This document shows positions 40,282 through 49,785 of a DNA stretch of 64,000 bases, piece after piece. Each line of letters opens with the position of its first letter. Position 1 is the stretch's first letter. Under the pieces are notes generated by a model. The model saw only the letters and a list, made by a program, of their open reading frames with translations. It ran no database searches and had not been told where the DNA came from. Made by a program: the position numbers and the translations under genes. This DNA is from Phycisphaerales bacterium (GTDB taxonomy: Bacteria > Planctomycetota > Phycisphaerae > Phycisphaerales > UBA1924): the NCBI GenBank assembly GCA_040221175.1, contig JAVJVK010000004.1, forward strand, positions 914,268-978,267, in the 5' to 3' direction.

Positions 40282-40620
40282 ATGGCCAACGAGCATGTTC
40301 AAGAGTTCACAGACGCTAACTTCGAGGCCGACGTGCTCAAGAGCGATCAGCCCGTGCTGGTCGATTTCTGGGCCGAGTGGTGCATGCCGTGCCGGATGCT
40401 CGCGCCGATCGTGGATCAGCTGGCCGAGGAATTCGCCGGCAAGGTAAAGGTTGGCAAGCTCGACACCGACGCCAACCGCGAGGTGGCGGTCAAGTACGGC
40501 ATCCACGCGATCCCGACGATCATCCTGTTTAAGGATGGCGAGCCGGTGGAGAAGTTCATTGGGTTGAAGAACCGTGAGGAACTCGCCGCCGCCATGAACG
40601 GCGCCGTCGGCGCGGCCTGA
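40282..40620 (+). CDS. trxA: Thioredoxin
   Basis: A 112-residue thioredoxin from the ATG at 40282, with A-A-G-G-A-G upstream. Signature elements are D-F-W-A-E-W-C, the conserved cis-proline in A-I-P-T-I-I-L-F, and K-V-K-V-G-K-L-D-T-D. The active site is W-C-M-P-C rather than the common W-C-G-P-C; Met at this place is found in some thioredoxins of this type and could shift the redox potential. It would reduce peroxiredoxin and other substrates. The gene stands alone on its own ribosome site between folP and the oxidoreductase gene. Confidence 0.94.
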   Translation: MANEHVQEFTDANFEADVLKSDQPVLVDFWAEWCMPCRMLAPIVDQLAEEFAGKVKVGKLDTDANREVAVKYGIHAIPTIILFKDGEPVEKFIGLKNREELAAAMNGAVGAA

Positions 40621-40655
40621 CGCTTTTCGCTCACGCGGGCCATACAGTCACCCCC

Positions 40656-41804
40656 TTGGTGAACAGCACACACGAACAAACCGATCCGCCCAATGGCTCG
40701 CGACTTCGTTGCGGGGCGGTGGGCGTCGGTCGCATGGGGCGTCACCACGCCCGCGTGTACGGCCAGTTGCCCGATACCGAATTGGTCGGCGTGGTCGACG
40801 CCGATCTCGAGCGTGCGGCCGACATGGCCGAGCAGTTCGGCGGGCGCGCCTTCGGCACGCTGGACGCCTTGCTGGACGCCGGCGTCGACGCGGTTTCGAT
40901 TGCCGCCCCTACCACGGCGCACCGCGATCTGGCCGAGCGCTGCATCAACGCCGGCGTGCACTGCCTGATCGAAAAACCCCTGGCCGGCACGTCGAAAGAC
41001 GCCGAGGCGATTCGGGACCTCGCCGAGCAGCGCGGCGTCGTATTGATGGTCGGGCACATCGAGCGATTCAATCCGATCATGCGCGCGATGCAGCGAGCCA
41101 CCGCCGAAGACAAGTCCATCACGCCGCGGTTCATCGAGGTGCACCGCGTGAGCCCGATGACCTTCCGCAGCGTCGACATCGGCGTGGTCATGGACATGAT
41201 GATCCACGACCTGGACGTGGTGCTCATGCTCATGGGCGGGCAAGAGCCCGACGAGATCCAGGCCGCAGGCGTGGCCGTGGTGACCGAGCACGAGGACATC
41301 TGCAACGCACGCCTGACGTGGAATAAGCCTTACGGTGCGTGCGTGGCCAACATCACCGCCAGCCGCCTGGCGCTCAAGACCGAGCGAGTCACACGCATCA
41401 CGGGCGAGAAGGCGTACATCAAGCTCGACTACGGCGCCAAGACCGGCGTGATCATCCGTCGCACCGCCAACGAATTGCAGATGCGTGAGATCCAGGCGCA
41501 ACTGCGCAGCGGCGTAGACCTGACCGATCTGAAGTGGGACGAACTGGTCAACGTGGAGCAGCTCGAGATCGACGACGGGGAGCCCATCGTCATGGAGATC
41601 CGTGCCTTCCTCGATGCCATCCGCACCGGGAGCCCGCCGCCCATCGACGCAAAGGCCGGCTTTGCCAATGTCCGGACGGCCCAGCGCATCGTCGAGGCCA
41701 TCCGAGCGACCATGGGCGACAACCTCGCCGCGTCCAATCCCAATGTTGAAGGAGTCTCCGGCCGGGGCCAGGAAGCGCCCGTCGGCCGCTCGACCAGCAC
41801 CTGA
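40656..41804 (+). CDS. Gfo/Idh/MocA-family oxidoreductase
   Basis: A 382-residue NAD(P)-dependent oxidoreductase. The Rossmann motif G-A-V-G-V-G-R-M-G-R-H-H-A-R lies near residue 20, followed by V-D-A-D and S-I-A-A-P-T-T-A-H and the key E-K-P-L-A-G motif at about 107. The second domain has V-G-H-I-E-R-F-N-P and H-D-L-D-V-V-L, with the histidine that often acts in catalysis. Family members oxidise or reduce sugars and sugar nucleotides; relatives appear near lipid A and surface glycan genes. The start is TTG at 40656, or the next codon GTG; no ATG is near. rpsA follows after 126 bases. Confidence 0.88.
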   Translation: MVNSTHEQTDPPNGSRLRCGAVGVGRMGRHHARVYGQLPDTELVGVVDADLERAADMAEQFGGRAFGTLDALLDAGVDAVSIAAPTTAHRDLAERCINAGVHCLIEKPLAGTSKDAEAIRDLAEQRGVVLMVGHIERFNPIMRAMQRATAEDKSITPRFIEVHRVSPMTFRSVDIGVVMDMMIHDLDVVLMLMGGQEPDEIQAAGVAVVTEHEDICNARLTWNKPYGACVANITASRLALKTERVTRITGEKAYIKLDYGAKTGVIIRRTANELQMREIQAQLRSGVDLTDLKWDELVNVEQLEIDDGEPIVMEIRAFLDAIRTGSPPPIDAKAGFANVRTAQRIVEAIRATMGDNLAASNPNVEGVSGRGQEAPVGRSTST

Positions 41805-41930
41805 GCCCACCCGGGGGCCTCGAATCGGCCCGCGTCGGCTCCGCACGGACGCCCCTTTCCGCTAGACTTTCCCCCGTTCCGGTGGCCAGTATCCATCGGT
41901 CGCATCCTCACCCGTCCGAGATCCAACGCC

Positions 41931-43292
41931 ATGGCCGATCAGCAGTCCAGCACGTCCCCGACCTCGCCTACGCCTCCAAATCCCGCAGACAAGCAGGAAC
42001 CCGCGGCGCAGGTCTCCGAGACCATGCCCAAGACCGAGGCCCTCAGCGACGATCTGGCCAAGCAGATCGACGCGGCGATGGAAGCCTCGACCCCGGCCCA
42101 AGCCGAGGGCGGCGGAAAGGGTGCGGCCAAGGGCCAGGGCGGCATCCGCGGACCACGCGTCGTCGGCGGCAAGCCCAGCATGCGCGCGGGCAAAGTCGTC
42201 AACGTCACCGACAGCGACATCTTCCTGGAGTTTGGGCCCAAGGAACTGGGCATCGTCTCGCGCGATCAGTGGCGTGAGGGCGAGAACCTGCCCGAAGCCG
42301 GCCAGGAACTCGAGGTCATCGTCGAGCGTTTCGACAAGGCCGAGTCGATCTACGTCTGCGCCCGCCCGGGCGCCATCCGCAAGGCCATCTGGGACTCGCT
42401 GCAGAGCGGGCAAGTCGTCGAGGCCACCTGCGTGGGCGTCAACAAGGGCGGGCTCGAGATGGAACTCGCTGGCGGGCATCGGGCATTCATGCCTGCAAGC
42501 CAGGTCGCCGTCGAGCGCGTGAACGACCTGGAGAAGTTCGTCGGCCAGAAGATGGAGTGCGAGGTCCAGCGCGTCGAGCGTCGCGGCCAGGGCAACGTCG
42601 TGCTCAGCCGCCGGTCGATCCTCGAGAAGGAGCGGGCCAAGGAGGCCGAGAAGCTGAAGGACACGCTTGCGGTCGGCCAGGTCGTCGAGGGCACCGTCCA
42701 GCGCATCGCGCCCTTCGGCGCATTCGTCGACATCGGCGGCATCGACGGGCTCGTGCACGTCTCGGACCTCTCCCATGACCGCATCGGCCAGGGCGAGAAC
42801 GCCGTCCGCAAGGTCGTCAAGGAAGGCCAGCAAGTCCGCGTCGAGGTCCTCAAGATCGACTGGGACAACCAGCGCATCGGCCTTGGCATGAAGCAGCTCG
42901 AGTCCGATCCGTTCACCGAGAAGGTGGGCGAGATCGAGGAGGGCGCCGAGGTCTCCGGCCGCGTCACCAAGATCATGGACTTCGGCGCGTTCGTGGAGCT
43001 GGCTCCGGGCGTCGAAGGGCTTGTGCACATCTCCGAGCTGGACCACAAGCGCGTCAAGGCCGTCAGCGACGCCGTCAAGCCCGACGAGGTGGTGAACGTC
43101 AAGGTGCTGAGCATCGAGCCGGGCAAGCGTCGCATCAGCCTGAGCATCAAGGCCCTCAAGCCCGCGCCGGCCGGCGCCAAGGGCAAGGGCGAGCGCGGTC
43201 CCAGCGCCGAAGAGATCCTCAAGGAAACGCCCCAGCTGCGCCGCCTGCGCGAGAAGTTCGGCAGCGGTGGGTTCAAGGGCGGGCTGGGCTGA
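41931..43292 (+). CDS. rpsA: 30S ribosomal protein S1 (four S1 domains)
   Basis: A 453-residue S1 protein. After an N-terminal unstructured stretch rich in Pro, Thr and Gln (residues 1-80), four S1 RNA-binding domains can be seen: about 82-145 (A-G-K-V-V-N-V-T-D), 158-230 (V-V-E-A-T-C-V-G-V-N-K-G-G), 243-320 (V-V-E-G-T-V-Q-R-I-A-P-F-G-A-F-V-D-I) and 335-405 (V-S-G-R-V-T-K-I-M-D-F-G-A-F-V-E-L). E. coli S1 has six, while many bacteria have four. S1 helps mRNA load on the 30S subunit, which fits a genome with weak Shine-Dalgarno sites in several genes. The C-terminus is Lys/Pro-rich. A strong terminator follows. Confidence 0.93.
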   Translation: MADQQSSTSPTSPTPPNPADKQEPAAQVSETMPKTEALSDDLAKQIDAAMEASTPAQAEGGGKGAAKGQGGIRGPRVVGGKPSMRAGKVVNVTDSDIFLEFGPKELGIVSRDQWREGENLPEAGQELEVIVERFDKAESIYVCARPGAIRKAIWDSLQSGQVVEATCVGVNKGGLEMELAGGHRAFMPASQVAVERVNDLEKFVGQKMECEVQRVERRGQGNVVLSRRSILEKERAKEAEKLKDTLAVGQVVEGTVQRIAPFGAFVDIGGIDGLVHVSDLSHDRIGQGENAVRKVVKEGQQVRVEVLKIDWDNQRIGLGMKQLESDPFTEKVGEIEEGAEVSGRVTKIMDFGAFVELAPGVEGLVHISELDHKRVKAVSDAVKPDEVVNVKVLSIEPGKRRISLSIKALKPAPAGAKGKGERGPSAEEILKETPQLRRLREKFGSGGFKGGLG

Positions 43293-43322
43293 GCGACTCG
43301 TCCAACCCGAGAATTGCGATTC

Positions 43323-43356
43323 GCCCCCGCCGAATGACTTCAGCGGGGGCGTTTGT
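43323..43356 (+). terminator. Intrinsic terminator of rpsA
   Basis: GCCCCCGC (43323-43330) pairs with GCGGGGGC (43343-43350), an 8-bp GC stem with a 12-base loop, followed by G-TTTG-T. It lies 30 bases after the rpsA stop and just overlaps the end of the opposite-strand glycosyltransferase gene, which is convergent. Confidence 0.8.
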
Positions 43357-43357
43357 A

Positions 43358-45646
43358 TCAGCGGCTGGCGATGATGCTGCCGGCCGGGTGGTATCCACGA
43401 CAGATAGCGATCTGATATCGCTTCTTGCCGAGTTGGGATAAGCGCTCATCCTGCACGAATTCGACCGAGCCGAAGACCGGACGCAGTTTGTCTTGCAGGT
43501 CGGCATAGCGAGCATCGGCGACGACGATGCAGTCGTAACCGAGCCAGTCGATCGGCTCGCTCCAGTAGCGGTAGCCAAGGCCCGGCCCCTCGATGAGCCA
43601 CTGGCTATTGGTGAGCTCCGCCGACTCGACGTGGCTTTCCATTGGCCCACGATAGAACGCGAGCACGCTGGCCAATCGGTACTTGTCCATGCCAACGACC
43701 AACGGGTCTCGCCCGGACTCGTGCTCGAGCACTTCTTCATATTCCTCGACAATGGCGGCCAGCTCTTGCCAGGGGCCAAACGCGGAGACGGGGCTGTGGT
43801 TGGCCTGGGTGAGCAACAGGAAGAGCATGACGCCGATGACCGAAGCGGCGCTCGCGCCGGCGGTCCATGCGAGTTGCCGCGACCACGCGAGCCGGCGGGC
43901 GGTGGTCCTGGCCAGCCGAACCCGCGCCAGGAACAGGTACGACGCTGCCGGTAGTAGAACTAGCAGGGCTGGCAGTGTCCAGTTGAGGTGGATGTCGTGG
44001 CGCAGCGCCTTGAGGGCTATGACGCCGAGCAACGGAAGTGAGAATGCCGCGGTGATGATCCAACGGGGCTGGAGGAACCGGCGGCGACGTGCTAGTCGAG
44101 GAACGTCGGCCAGCAAACGCCACAGCAGCACTGGTGTGAGCGCCAGCACCTGGATGCCAGCGAACGCGGCGATGGTCCCCAGGCTCAGCGACGCATCGCC
44201 GAAGCGGTCGAGGAACTGGAAGCGGAAGCTGGCCCAGTCGTGCGTGGCGTTCCAGTAGAGCACGGGCGAGAAGATTGCCGCGGCCAACAGCACTCCGAGG
44301 TAGGGGTGCACGCTCCGCAGGTGACGTCGCCACGGGGCGTGCACCGCCACGGCGCCGACCGCACCCGCGGCGAGGAAGACGCCGGTGTACTTGCTCAGCA
44401 TCGCGCCGCCGAGAGCGGCGCCGGCGAGATACCAGCCGATCGCGCGATTCTCTCGCAGCGCCATCGTGACACCAATCAGGCAGAGCATCCAGAAGAAGAG
44501 CAGCGGTGCGTCCATGGTGGCGATGAAGCCCGTGGCGTAGTAGAGCGGCAGCACCAGCAGCAGCACGGCCGCCGCCAGCCCAGCGCCGCGACCGAACCAC
44601 GCCGACCCAAAGCGGTACATGAGCACAGCGGCGGCGAGCATGAGCGCCTGGCCCACGAATCGCACGCCCAGCTCGGTGTGGCCGAAGAGCATCGTGCCCA
44701 GGGCGATGACCCACGAGACCATGGGCGGGTGGTCGAAGTAGCTCAGGCTGGGTTGCTGGGCGTACATCCAGTAGTACGCCTCCTCGGGGGCCAGCGGCAT
44801 CTGGGCCATTGCGACGAACCGGACGAGCAGCGCGAGCACGACGAGGGCGAGGACGCGGATCTGCGTGCGTGCGCGGATGGTCGGTATCGAGAGCGGCATG
44901 CGCCTCCTTCCAGGCGGCCGCAGGCAGGCGTGCTCGTCGCGAAGCAGCGGCACATTGAGCGCGGCCTCGGCCATGACGCGGCCGCTCATCTTTGAGTTTC
45001 CTTGCGCACGGTCGGGGAAGTGGATCGGAACCTCGCAGATGCGCAGGCCCAGACGGTGGGCCATGTAGGCCATCTCGACCTGGAAGCCGTAGCCGCCCTG
45101 GGTGAGGCGCGACCAGGGGTCGATGGCCAGAAGTGTTTTACGCTTCCACACGCGGAAGCCACCAGTCGCGTCGTGCACGGGCAGGCCCAGCGACCAACGA
45201 ACATACAGCCCGTTGGCCACTCGGCTCAGCGCCCGGCGGGCGCGGCTCCAGGTCTCGCCCAGCGTACCGCCCGGGCAGAAGCGCGAGCCGATGACCAGAT
45301 CGGCTTCCCTTGCGGCTTCGACGAGGGCGGGTACGTCTTCCGGCCGGTGCGAGAAGTCGCAGTCCATCTGCAGCACCAAGTCGGCGCCGTCGTCGAGGGC
45401 CTGACGGAATCCCGCGAGGTATGCGGCACCAAGGCCCTCCTTCTTCGATCGGTGCAGCACGGTTACGGCATCGGGAGATCGCGCTGCCAGCTGATCGGCA
45501 ATATCGCCGGTGCCATCGGGGCTGTTGTCATCGACGATCAGAACGCGCACGCGGTGCTCGATTGGCAGGGCGAGCAGCGACTCGACCATGCGTTCGAGAT
45601 TGAGCGCTTCGTTGTACGTCGGAAGCACGATCGTCAGGTTGTTCAT
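43358..45646 (-). CDS. Fusion of GT2 (dolichyl/polyprenyl-P glycosyltransferase-like) and GT39/ArnT-type membrane glycosyltransferase
   Basis: A 762-residue two-domain protein. Residues 1-240 are a family GT2 enzyme like Dpm1: L-P-T-Y-N-E-A-L-N-L, D-D-N-S-P-D-G-T, the D-x-D motif M-D-C-D-F-S-H-R-P, and the acceptor region F-P-D-R-A-Q-G-N-S-K-M-S. Residues from about 270 form a polytopic GT39/ArnT-like part with Q-M-P-L-A-P-E-E-A-Y-Y-W, Y-F-D-H-P-P-M and around nine to ten spans, then a soluble end domain. In most bacteria the sugar-phosphate-lipid synthase and the membrane transferase are separate genes; here they are fused, which suggests that the sugar made by one domain is used by the other. 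ATG at 45646. Confidence 0.9.
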   Translation of the reverse strand: MNNLTIVLPTYNEALNLERMVESLLALPIEHRVRVLIVDDNSPDGTGDIADQLAARSPDAVTVLHRSKKEGLGAAYLAGFRQALDDGADLVLQMDCDFSHRPEDVPALVEAAREADLVIGSRFCPGGTLGETWSRARRALSRVANGLYVRWSLGLPVHDATGGFRVWKRKTLLAIDPWSRLTQGGYGFQVEMAYMAHRLGLRICEVPIHFPDRAQGNSKMSGRVMAEAALNVPLLRDEHACLRPPGRRRMPLSIPTIRARTQIRVLALVVLALLVRFVAMAQMPLAPEEAYYWMYAQQPSLSYFDHPPMVSWVIALGTMLFGHTELGVRFVGQALMLAAAVLMYRFGSAWFGRGAGLAAAVLLLVLPLYYATGFIATMDAPLLFFWMLCLIGVTMALRENRAIGWYLAGAALGGAMLSKYTGVFLAAGAVGAVAVHAPWRRHLRSVHPYLGVLLAAAIFSPVLYWNATHDWASFRFQFLDRFGDASLSLGTIAAFAGIQVLALTPVLLWRLLADVPRLARRRRFLQPRWIITAAFSLPLLGVIALKALRHDIHLNWTLPALLVLLPAASYLFLARVRLARTTARRLAWSRQLAWTAGASAASVIGVMLFLLLTQANHSPVSAFGPWQELAAIVEEYEEVLEHESGRDPLVVGMDKYRLASVLAFYRGPMESHVESAELTNSQWLIEGPGLGYRYWSEPIDWLGYDCIVVADARYADLQDKLRPVFGSVEFVQDERLSQLGKKRYQIAICRGYHPAGSIIASR

Positions 45647-45841
45647 CGTGGTGTCTCGTTACCCGCGGCTTGTCGGGACTCGTGGCTTGACGACGTCTCG
45701 ATCCCGTGGGGAGAGTCGTGTCGTCCGGGCTGTGTGGCGCATGGCGCTCAGCAATTAGGAGAATCATAACAACCACGAACACCACAACATGGTGGAATCA
45801 TGATGTTGGGAGAAGTTCTTAGCGGCCGATACCGACCTCGA

Positions 45842-46302
<461 letters not shown>

Positions 46303-46306
<4 letters not shown>

Positions 46307-46602
46307 CGGGCCTGCGTCCAGCTGCGACCGGACTCGACCTGGGCCGAGCTCGAGAGATTCGCCAGCTGGCGGTCGGCCGCGGCGATGATGCGCTCGGTGC
46401 TCTGGATGGCGCGGTCGAGGCTGCTGGCGCCCGCCACGCGCTTGTAGGTGTCGCCGCCGGGACGCTGGGCCATGCGGGCCTCGCTCTCGTGGCGGGCCTT
46501 GCGGAGCTCGGCGAGCGCGGCCTCGGCCCGGGCCCGCGTGGCGCGGAGCTCGGCGAGCAGCGTGGGCAGGTCGGCGGTCTTGGTGGGTGCGGCGGTCGGC
46601 AT
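46303..46602 (-). CDS. Small coiled-coil protein coupled to dut
   Basis: A 99-residue hydrophilic protein from the ATG at 46602; the longer frame overlaps the dehydratase gene. The first 45 residues form a charged helix with heptad Leu (L-L-A-E-L-R-A-T-R-A-R-A-E-A-A-L). A loop with R-P-G-G-D-T-Y-K and a second helix of about 30 residues follow. No domain was recognised. Its stop overlaps the dut start (ATGA). The gap from the dehydratase gene is 67 bases. No good ribosome site is visible, so its translation is less certain than its position implies. Confidence 0.55.
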
Positions 46603-46669
46603 GGTGGCTTGATGCTGGCGGGTGCGGCTCTCGAGAATGAAGCGGGACCGGCCGGGCGTGAGCGAAAGT

Positions 46670-48307
46670 TTAGCCGTCTCTTGTTGGTGCCGGCGAACCT
46701 GGGTTTGCAGCGTGCTGGGGATCCCCCGAGTCGCCACCGGCACGACCACCCAGGCTGGGCACCCAGCGGCGCAGCTCCGCCAGCACGGCGTCGCGGTCGC
46801 CGGGGTCCTCGATGGCCCTGAGCGCCCGGAGGGCCCCGGCGCCATCGGGCCCGCCGTCCGCACCGGTCAGCCGGAGCACGCCGGGGCAGTCGGTCTCGAT
46901 GAGTTCCTCGGCCGCGTGCACCAGGGCCTCGTGCAGCTTCTCGCCCGGGCGGATGCCCGTCTCGAGGATGACCTGCTCGCCGGGGGCGCCGCCCTCGTTC
47001 CACACGGGCGTCAGGCCGTGGGCCCGGGTGAATCGCTCGGCCAGCGTGGCGATCTCGACCGGCTCGCCCATGTCCAGGACGAACACGCCGCACAGGTCGG
47101 TCGGCTCGAGCGCCCCGGCGTGGGCCACGAGCAGCGCCGCCTCGCCGATGGTCATGAAGTAGCGCGTCATCCGGCGGTCGGTGATGGTGATGGGCTGGCT
47201 CTCGGCCACCTGGGCGCTCCAGATGCGCAGCACGCTGGCCGCCGAACCAAGCACGTTGCCGAAGCGGACGATCGCCACGCGCGTCTGCTTGCCTTCCGCC
47301 CGGGCGCGCGCATCGGCGGCGATGCCGTAGGCCTCGGCAAGGCGCTTGGTCGCGCCCATGACGCTCCTGGGGGCCACGGCCTTGTCGGTCGACACCAGCA
47401 CCACGCGGTGGGCGCCGCAATCGATGGCCGCGTCGACCAGGGCGGCGGTGCCGAAGAGGTTGTTGCTGACCGCCTGGGCGGGGTGGTCCTCCATGAGCGG
47501 CACGTGCTTGTGGGCGGCGGTGTGGAAGACCACTTGCGGGCGCTCCTGCATGAGCAATCGCCGGGTGCCGGCCGCGTCGGCCACGTCGTGGAGGATCGCC
47601 CGGCGGGCCATCCCCGGATGGGCCCAGGCCAGGCGGCGGTCGATCTCGAAGAGCGCATTCTCGGCCCGCTCCATCAGGATGAGGCTCGATGGCGCAAGGC
47701 GGGCGCACAGGCGGGCCAGCTCGCTGCCGATGGAGCCCCCCGCGCCGGTCACCAGCACGCGCCTTCCCTGGATGAGCTCGCGCAGCGGCGCCTCGTCGGT
47801 CCGGCGCATGGGCCGGCCGATGAGGGCCTGCAGGTCGATGACCGGGGCCGTCGACATGGTGGCGCTCTGCGTGTCTTGCACGGGCGCGCCCAGGCCGACG
47901 AGCACGGGCGGCTGACGCTTCAACAGATCCACCACCGGCGGCAGGAAGCGCTCCTCGAGGCCGGCCTCCTGGATGGCCTGCCGCACGCGGGCGATGCCGG
48001 CGTGGTCGTCCAGGGGCAGGCTGACGATCGCCACGCGAACGCCCATGTTCTCGCGGAGCCCTTCGAGCGCCTCGAGCGAGCCCAGGGTTGGCACGCCGAT
48101 GAGCCCGGTGTGCCCCTTCTCGCCGATGCCGGTCAGCACCAGCCCCACGACCATGGGCCCGCCCTCGGGGATGCTGCGTGCGGCCAGGGCGGCCGTGGTT
48201 GCGTCGCCGACGACGACGCTGGGCACGCCGGCGAGGGGCAGCAGGCCGCGGGAGCGGGCCTTGGGCGCTTGGGCCCGGGTCGTGGCGTTCTGGGCAAGCT
48301 GGGTCAT
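46670..48307 (-). CDS. Soluble CapD/WbpM-like nucleotide-sugar dehydratase
   Basis: A 545-residue protein from the ATG at 48307. The N-terminal third (about 20-140) resembles the CoA-binding-like domain that precedes the epimerase in WbpM/CapD proteins, but the four membrane spans usual in that family are absent. The SDR-type domain starts V-L-V-T-G-A-G-G-S-I-G-S-E-L near residue 185. The catalytic region reads V-S-T-D-K-A-V-A-P-R-S-V-M-G-A-T-K-R, with Met in place of Tyr before G-A-x-K, as in known 4,6-dehydratases of this group. It also shows H-T-A-A-H-K-H-V-P-L-M-E and R-P-G-E-K-L-H-E. It likely acts on UDP-sugars for surface polysaccharide or glycan, but the substrate is unknown. It is divergent from the HAF-repeat protein. 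Confidence 0.88.
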   Translation of the reverse strand: MTQLAQNATTRAQAPKARSRGLLPLAGVPSVVVGDATTAALAARSIPEGGPMVVGLVLTGIGEKGHTGLIGVPTLGSLEALEGLRENMGVRVAIVSLPLDDHAGIARVRQAIQEAGLEERFLPPVVDLLKRQPPVLVGLGAPVQDTQSATMSTAPVIDLQALIGRPMRRTDEAPLRELIQGRRVLVTGAGGSIGSELARLCARLAPSSLILMERAENALFEIDRRLAWAHPGMARRAILHDVADAAGTRRLLMQERPQVVFHTAAHKHVPLMEDHPAQAVSNNLFGTAALVDAAIDCGAHRVVLVSTDKAVAPRSVMGATKRLAEAYGIAADARARAEGKQTRVAIVRFGNVLGSAASVLRIWSAQVAESQPITITDRRMTRYFMTIGEAALLVAHAGALEPTDLCGVFVLDMGEPVEIATLAERFTRAHGLTPVWNEGGAPGEQVILETGIRPGEKLHEALVHAAEELIETDCPGVLRLTGADGGPDGAGALRALRAIEDPGDRDAVLAELRRWVPSLGGRAGGDSGDPQHAANPGSPAPTRDG

Positions 48308-48349
48308 GGTGCGTCTATCGGTTCGATCGTCGCCGCATCTCCGCGCGCG

Positions 48350-48403
48350 GGCCCGTGGTGGCCCGCGGTGGCCCATCGATGGCCGTTGCTGGCCGCCATG
48401 GCG
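48350..48403. repeat. Helically phased GGCC motifs in divergent promoter region
   Basis: GGCC or a one-base variant recurs at 48350, 48360, 48370, 48381, 48391 and 48400, that is every 9-11 bases, most as T-GGCC-C. The stretch lies between the start of the dehydratase gene and the HAF-repeat gene. Spacing near one helical turn suggests a protein bound along one face of the DNA, but in GC-rich DNA some of this may be chance. Confidence 0.4.
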
Positions 48404-48528
48404 CCGCGAATCTCGATCGCGCACGCGCAGGCCGGTCGCATCGTGGCATCGGACTTGCAACCGTCGCTGGTGGCATGGGCGCGTCGGCGGCGATCGTCCG
48501 TCGATCCGCCCGTTCGAGGAGAGAAGCC

Positions 48529-49764
48529 ATGCAACGCCGCTTCGTGTTCACCAGCCTGCTCTTCGTGATGGCCGCCGCCCGGGCCGACGTACCCGGCTAC
48601 GAGCTCACCGTGCTGGCCGAGTTCGACCGCACCACCACCCTCACGCGCGCCAGCGACGCGGGCCACGGCGTGGGCTGGCAGAGCGTGCTGGGGCTCATCC
48701 AGCCCTTCGTCGTCACCGAGTCGCAGGGCCTGGTGCACCTGCCCCTGCCCGATGGCTACCTCACCGGCCTGGCCTCGGGCGTCAACAACGATGGCGTCGT
48801 CGTCGGCGCCATGTCCATGAGCACGCTGCCCTTCGACGTCGGCCAGCCGGCCATCTGGCTACCCGACGGCGCGGGCGGCTACCAGGAGGGCATCGTGCTC
48901 GACACGCCCGACTTCGTCCAGGGCCCGCGCGGCCCGATCGCCAGCGCGGGCGGCATCGCGGTGGACATCAACGACGACGGCGCGATCGTCGGCTGGACGC
49001 GGGCCCAGGGCTTCCAGGGCGGGCCGGCCACGCTGTTCTCGATGACCGCCGAGCCGGTGAACCTGGGCGAGCTTGGCTTCGCGGCCACGCCCACCGACCT
49101 GAGCGAGACCGGCGTCGTCGTCGGCGGCCGCCTGCGCATGGACCTGGCCACCCTGGAGATCACCGACATCGGCGTGCCCGGGCCATTGGGCGGCACCAGC
49201 TTCGAGGGCGCACTCATCTATGGCGTCAACGATGCGGGCGAGACTGTCGTCGCCGCCGACCTGGCCAGCACCGTCTTCGAGAACTACCTCTGCTACACCC
49301 ACGGCGACGCCGCCGGCTACGCGCGCGTCGACCCCGCCGAGCTGCCCGCCCGCTTCGTGGGCTTCTACGACATCAACAACCGGGGCGACGTGGTGTGGTC
49401 GGCCGGCGGCGGCTCGGGCATCCTGTTCAAGGACGAGGGCCAGATCGTGCGCGATCCCGCCTCGCTCGTGGTGGGCGGCACGCCGTGGCAGGTCGCCAAG
49501 GGCTTCCTGGACAACAACAGGCGGATGATCACCACCGCGTTCCAGTTCGCCCCCGAGCGCAACGCCATCGTGATGCTCGTGCCCACCGGCCCGGCGTGCG
49601 ACGCCGACCTGGACGGCGACGGCGTGCTCACGCTCTTCGACTTTCTTATGTTCCAGAACCTCTTCGACGCGGGCGACCCCCGCGCCGACTTCGACGGCGA
49701 CGGCGAGCTGACGATCTTCGACTTCCTCGCGTTCCAGAACGCCTTCGACGCCGGCTGCCCCTGA
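48529..49764 (+). CDS. HAF-repeat secreted protein with GC-type dockerin C-terminus
   Basis: A 411-residue exported protein from the ATG at 48529, with G-A-G-G-A-G-A-G upstream. A short signal peptide ends A-A-A-R-A-D. About five HAF-type extracellular repeats follow: L-A-S-G-V-N-N-D-G-V-V-V-G-A, I-A-V-D-I-N-D-D-G-A-I-V-G-W, L-S-E-T-G-V-V-V-G-G, I-Y-G-V-N-D-A-G-E-T-V and F-Y-D-I-N-N-R-G-D-V-V-W. The C-terminal 58 residues hold two Ca-binding loops, D-L-D-G-D-G-V-L-T-L-F-D-F-L-M-F-Q-N and D-F-D-G-D-G-E-L-T-I-F-D-F-L-A-F-Q-N, ending A-G-C-P. Such tails probably tether the protein at the cell surface or mediate protein pairing; the partner is unknown. Confidence 0.88.
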   Translation: MQRRFVFTSLLFVMAAARADVPGYELTVLAEFDRTTTLTRASDAGHGVGWQSVLGLIQPFVVTESQGLVHLPLPDGYLTGLASGVNNDGVVVGAMSMSTLPFDVGQPAIWLPDGAGGYQEGIVLDTPDFVQGPRGPIASAGGIAVDINDDGAIVGWTRAQGFQGGPATLFSMTAEPVNLGELGFAATPTDLSETGVVVGGRLRMDLATLEITDIGVPGPLGGTSFEGALIYGVNDAGETVVAADLASTVFENYLCYTHGDAAGYARVDPAELPARFVGFYDINNRGDVVWSAGGGSGILFKDEGQIVRDPASLVVGGTPWQVAKGFLDNNRRMITTAFQFAPERNAIVMLVPTGPACDADLDGDGVLTLFDFLMFQNLFDAGDPRADFDGDGELTIFDFLAFQNAFDAGCP

Positions 49765-49785
49765 CGCCCCGGCGCGGCGCCGGCC

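Noticed and set aside
48350-48403. Sigma-54 promoter from the repeated TGGCC motifs
   Set aside because: No pair of GG and GC dinucleotides with the required 10-base spacing and flanking TGGCAC/TTGC pattern was found.
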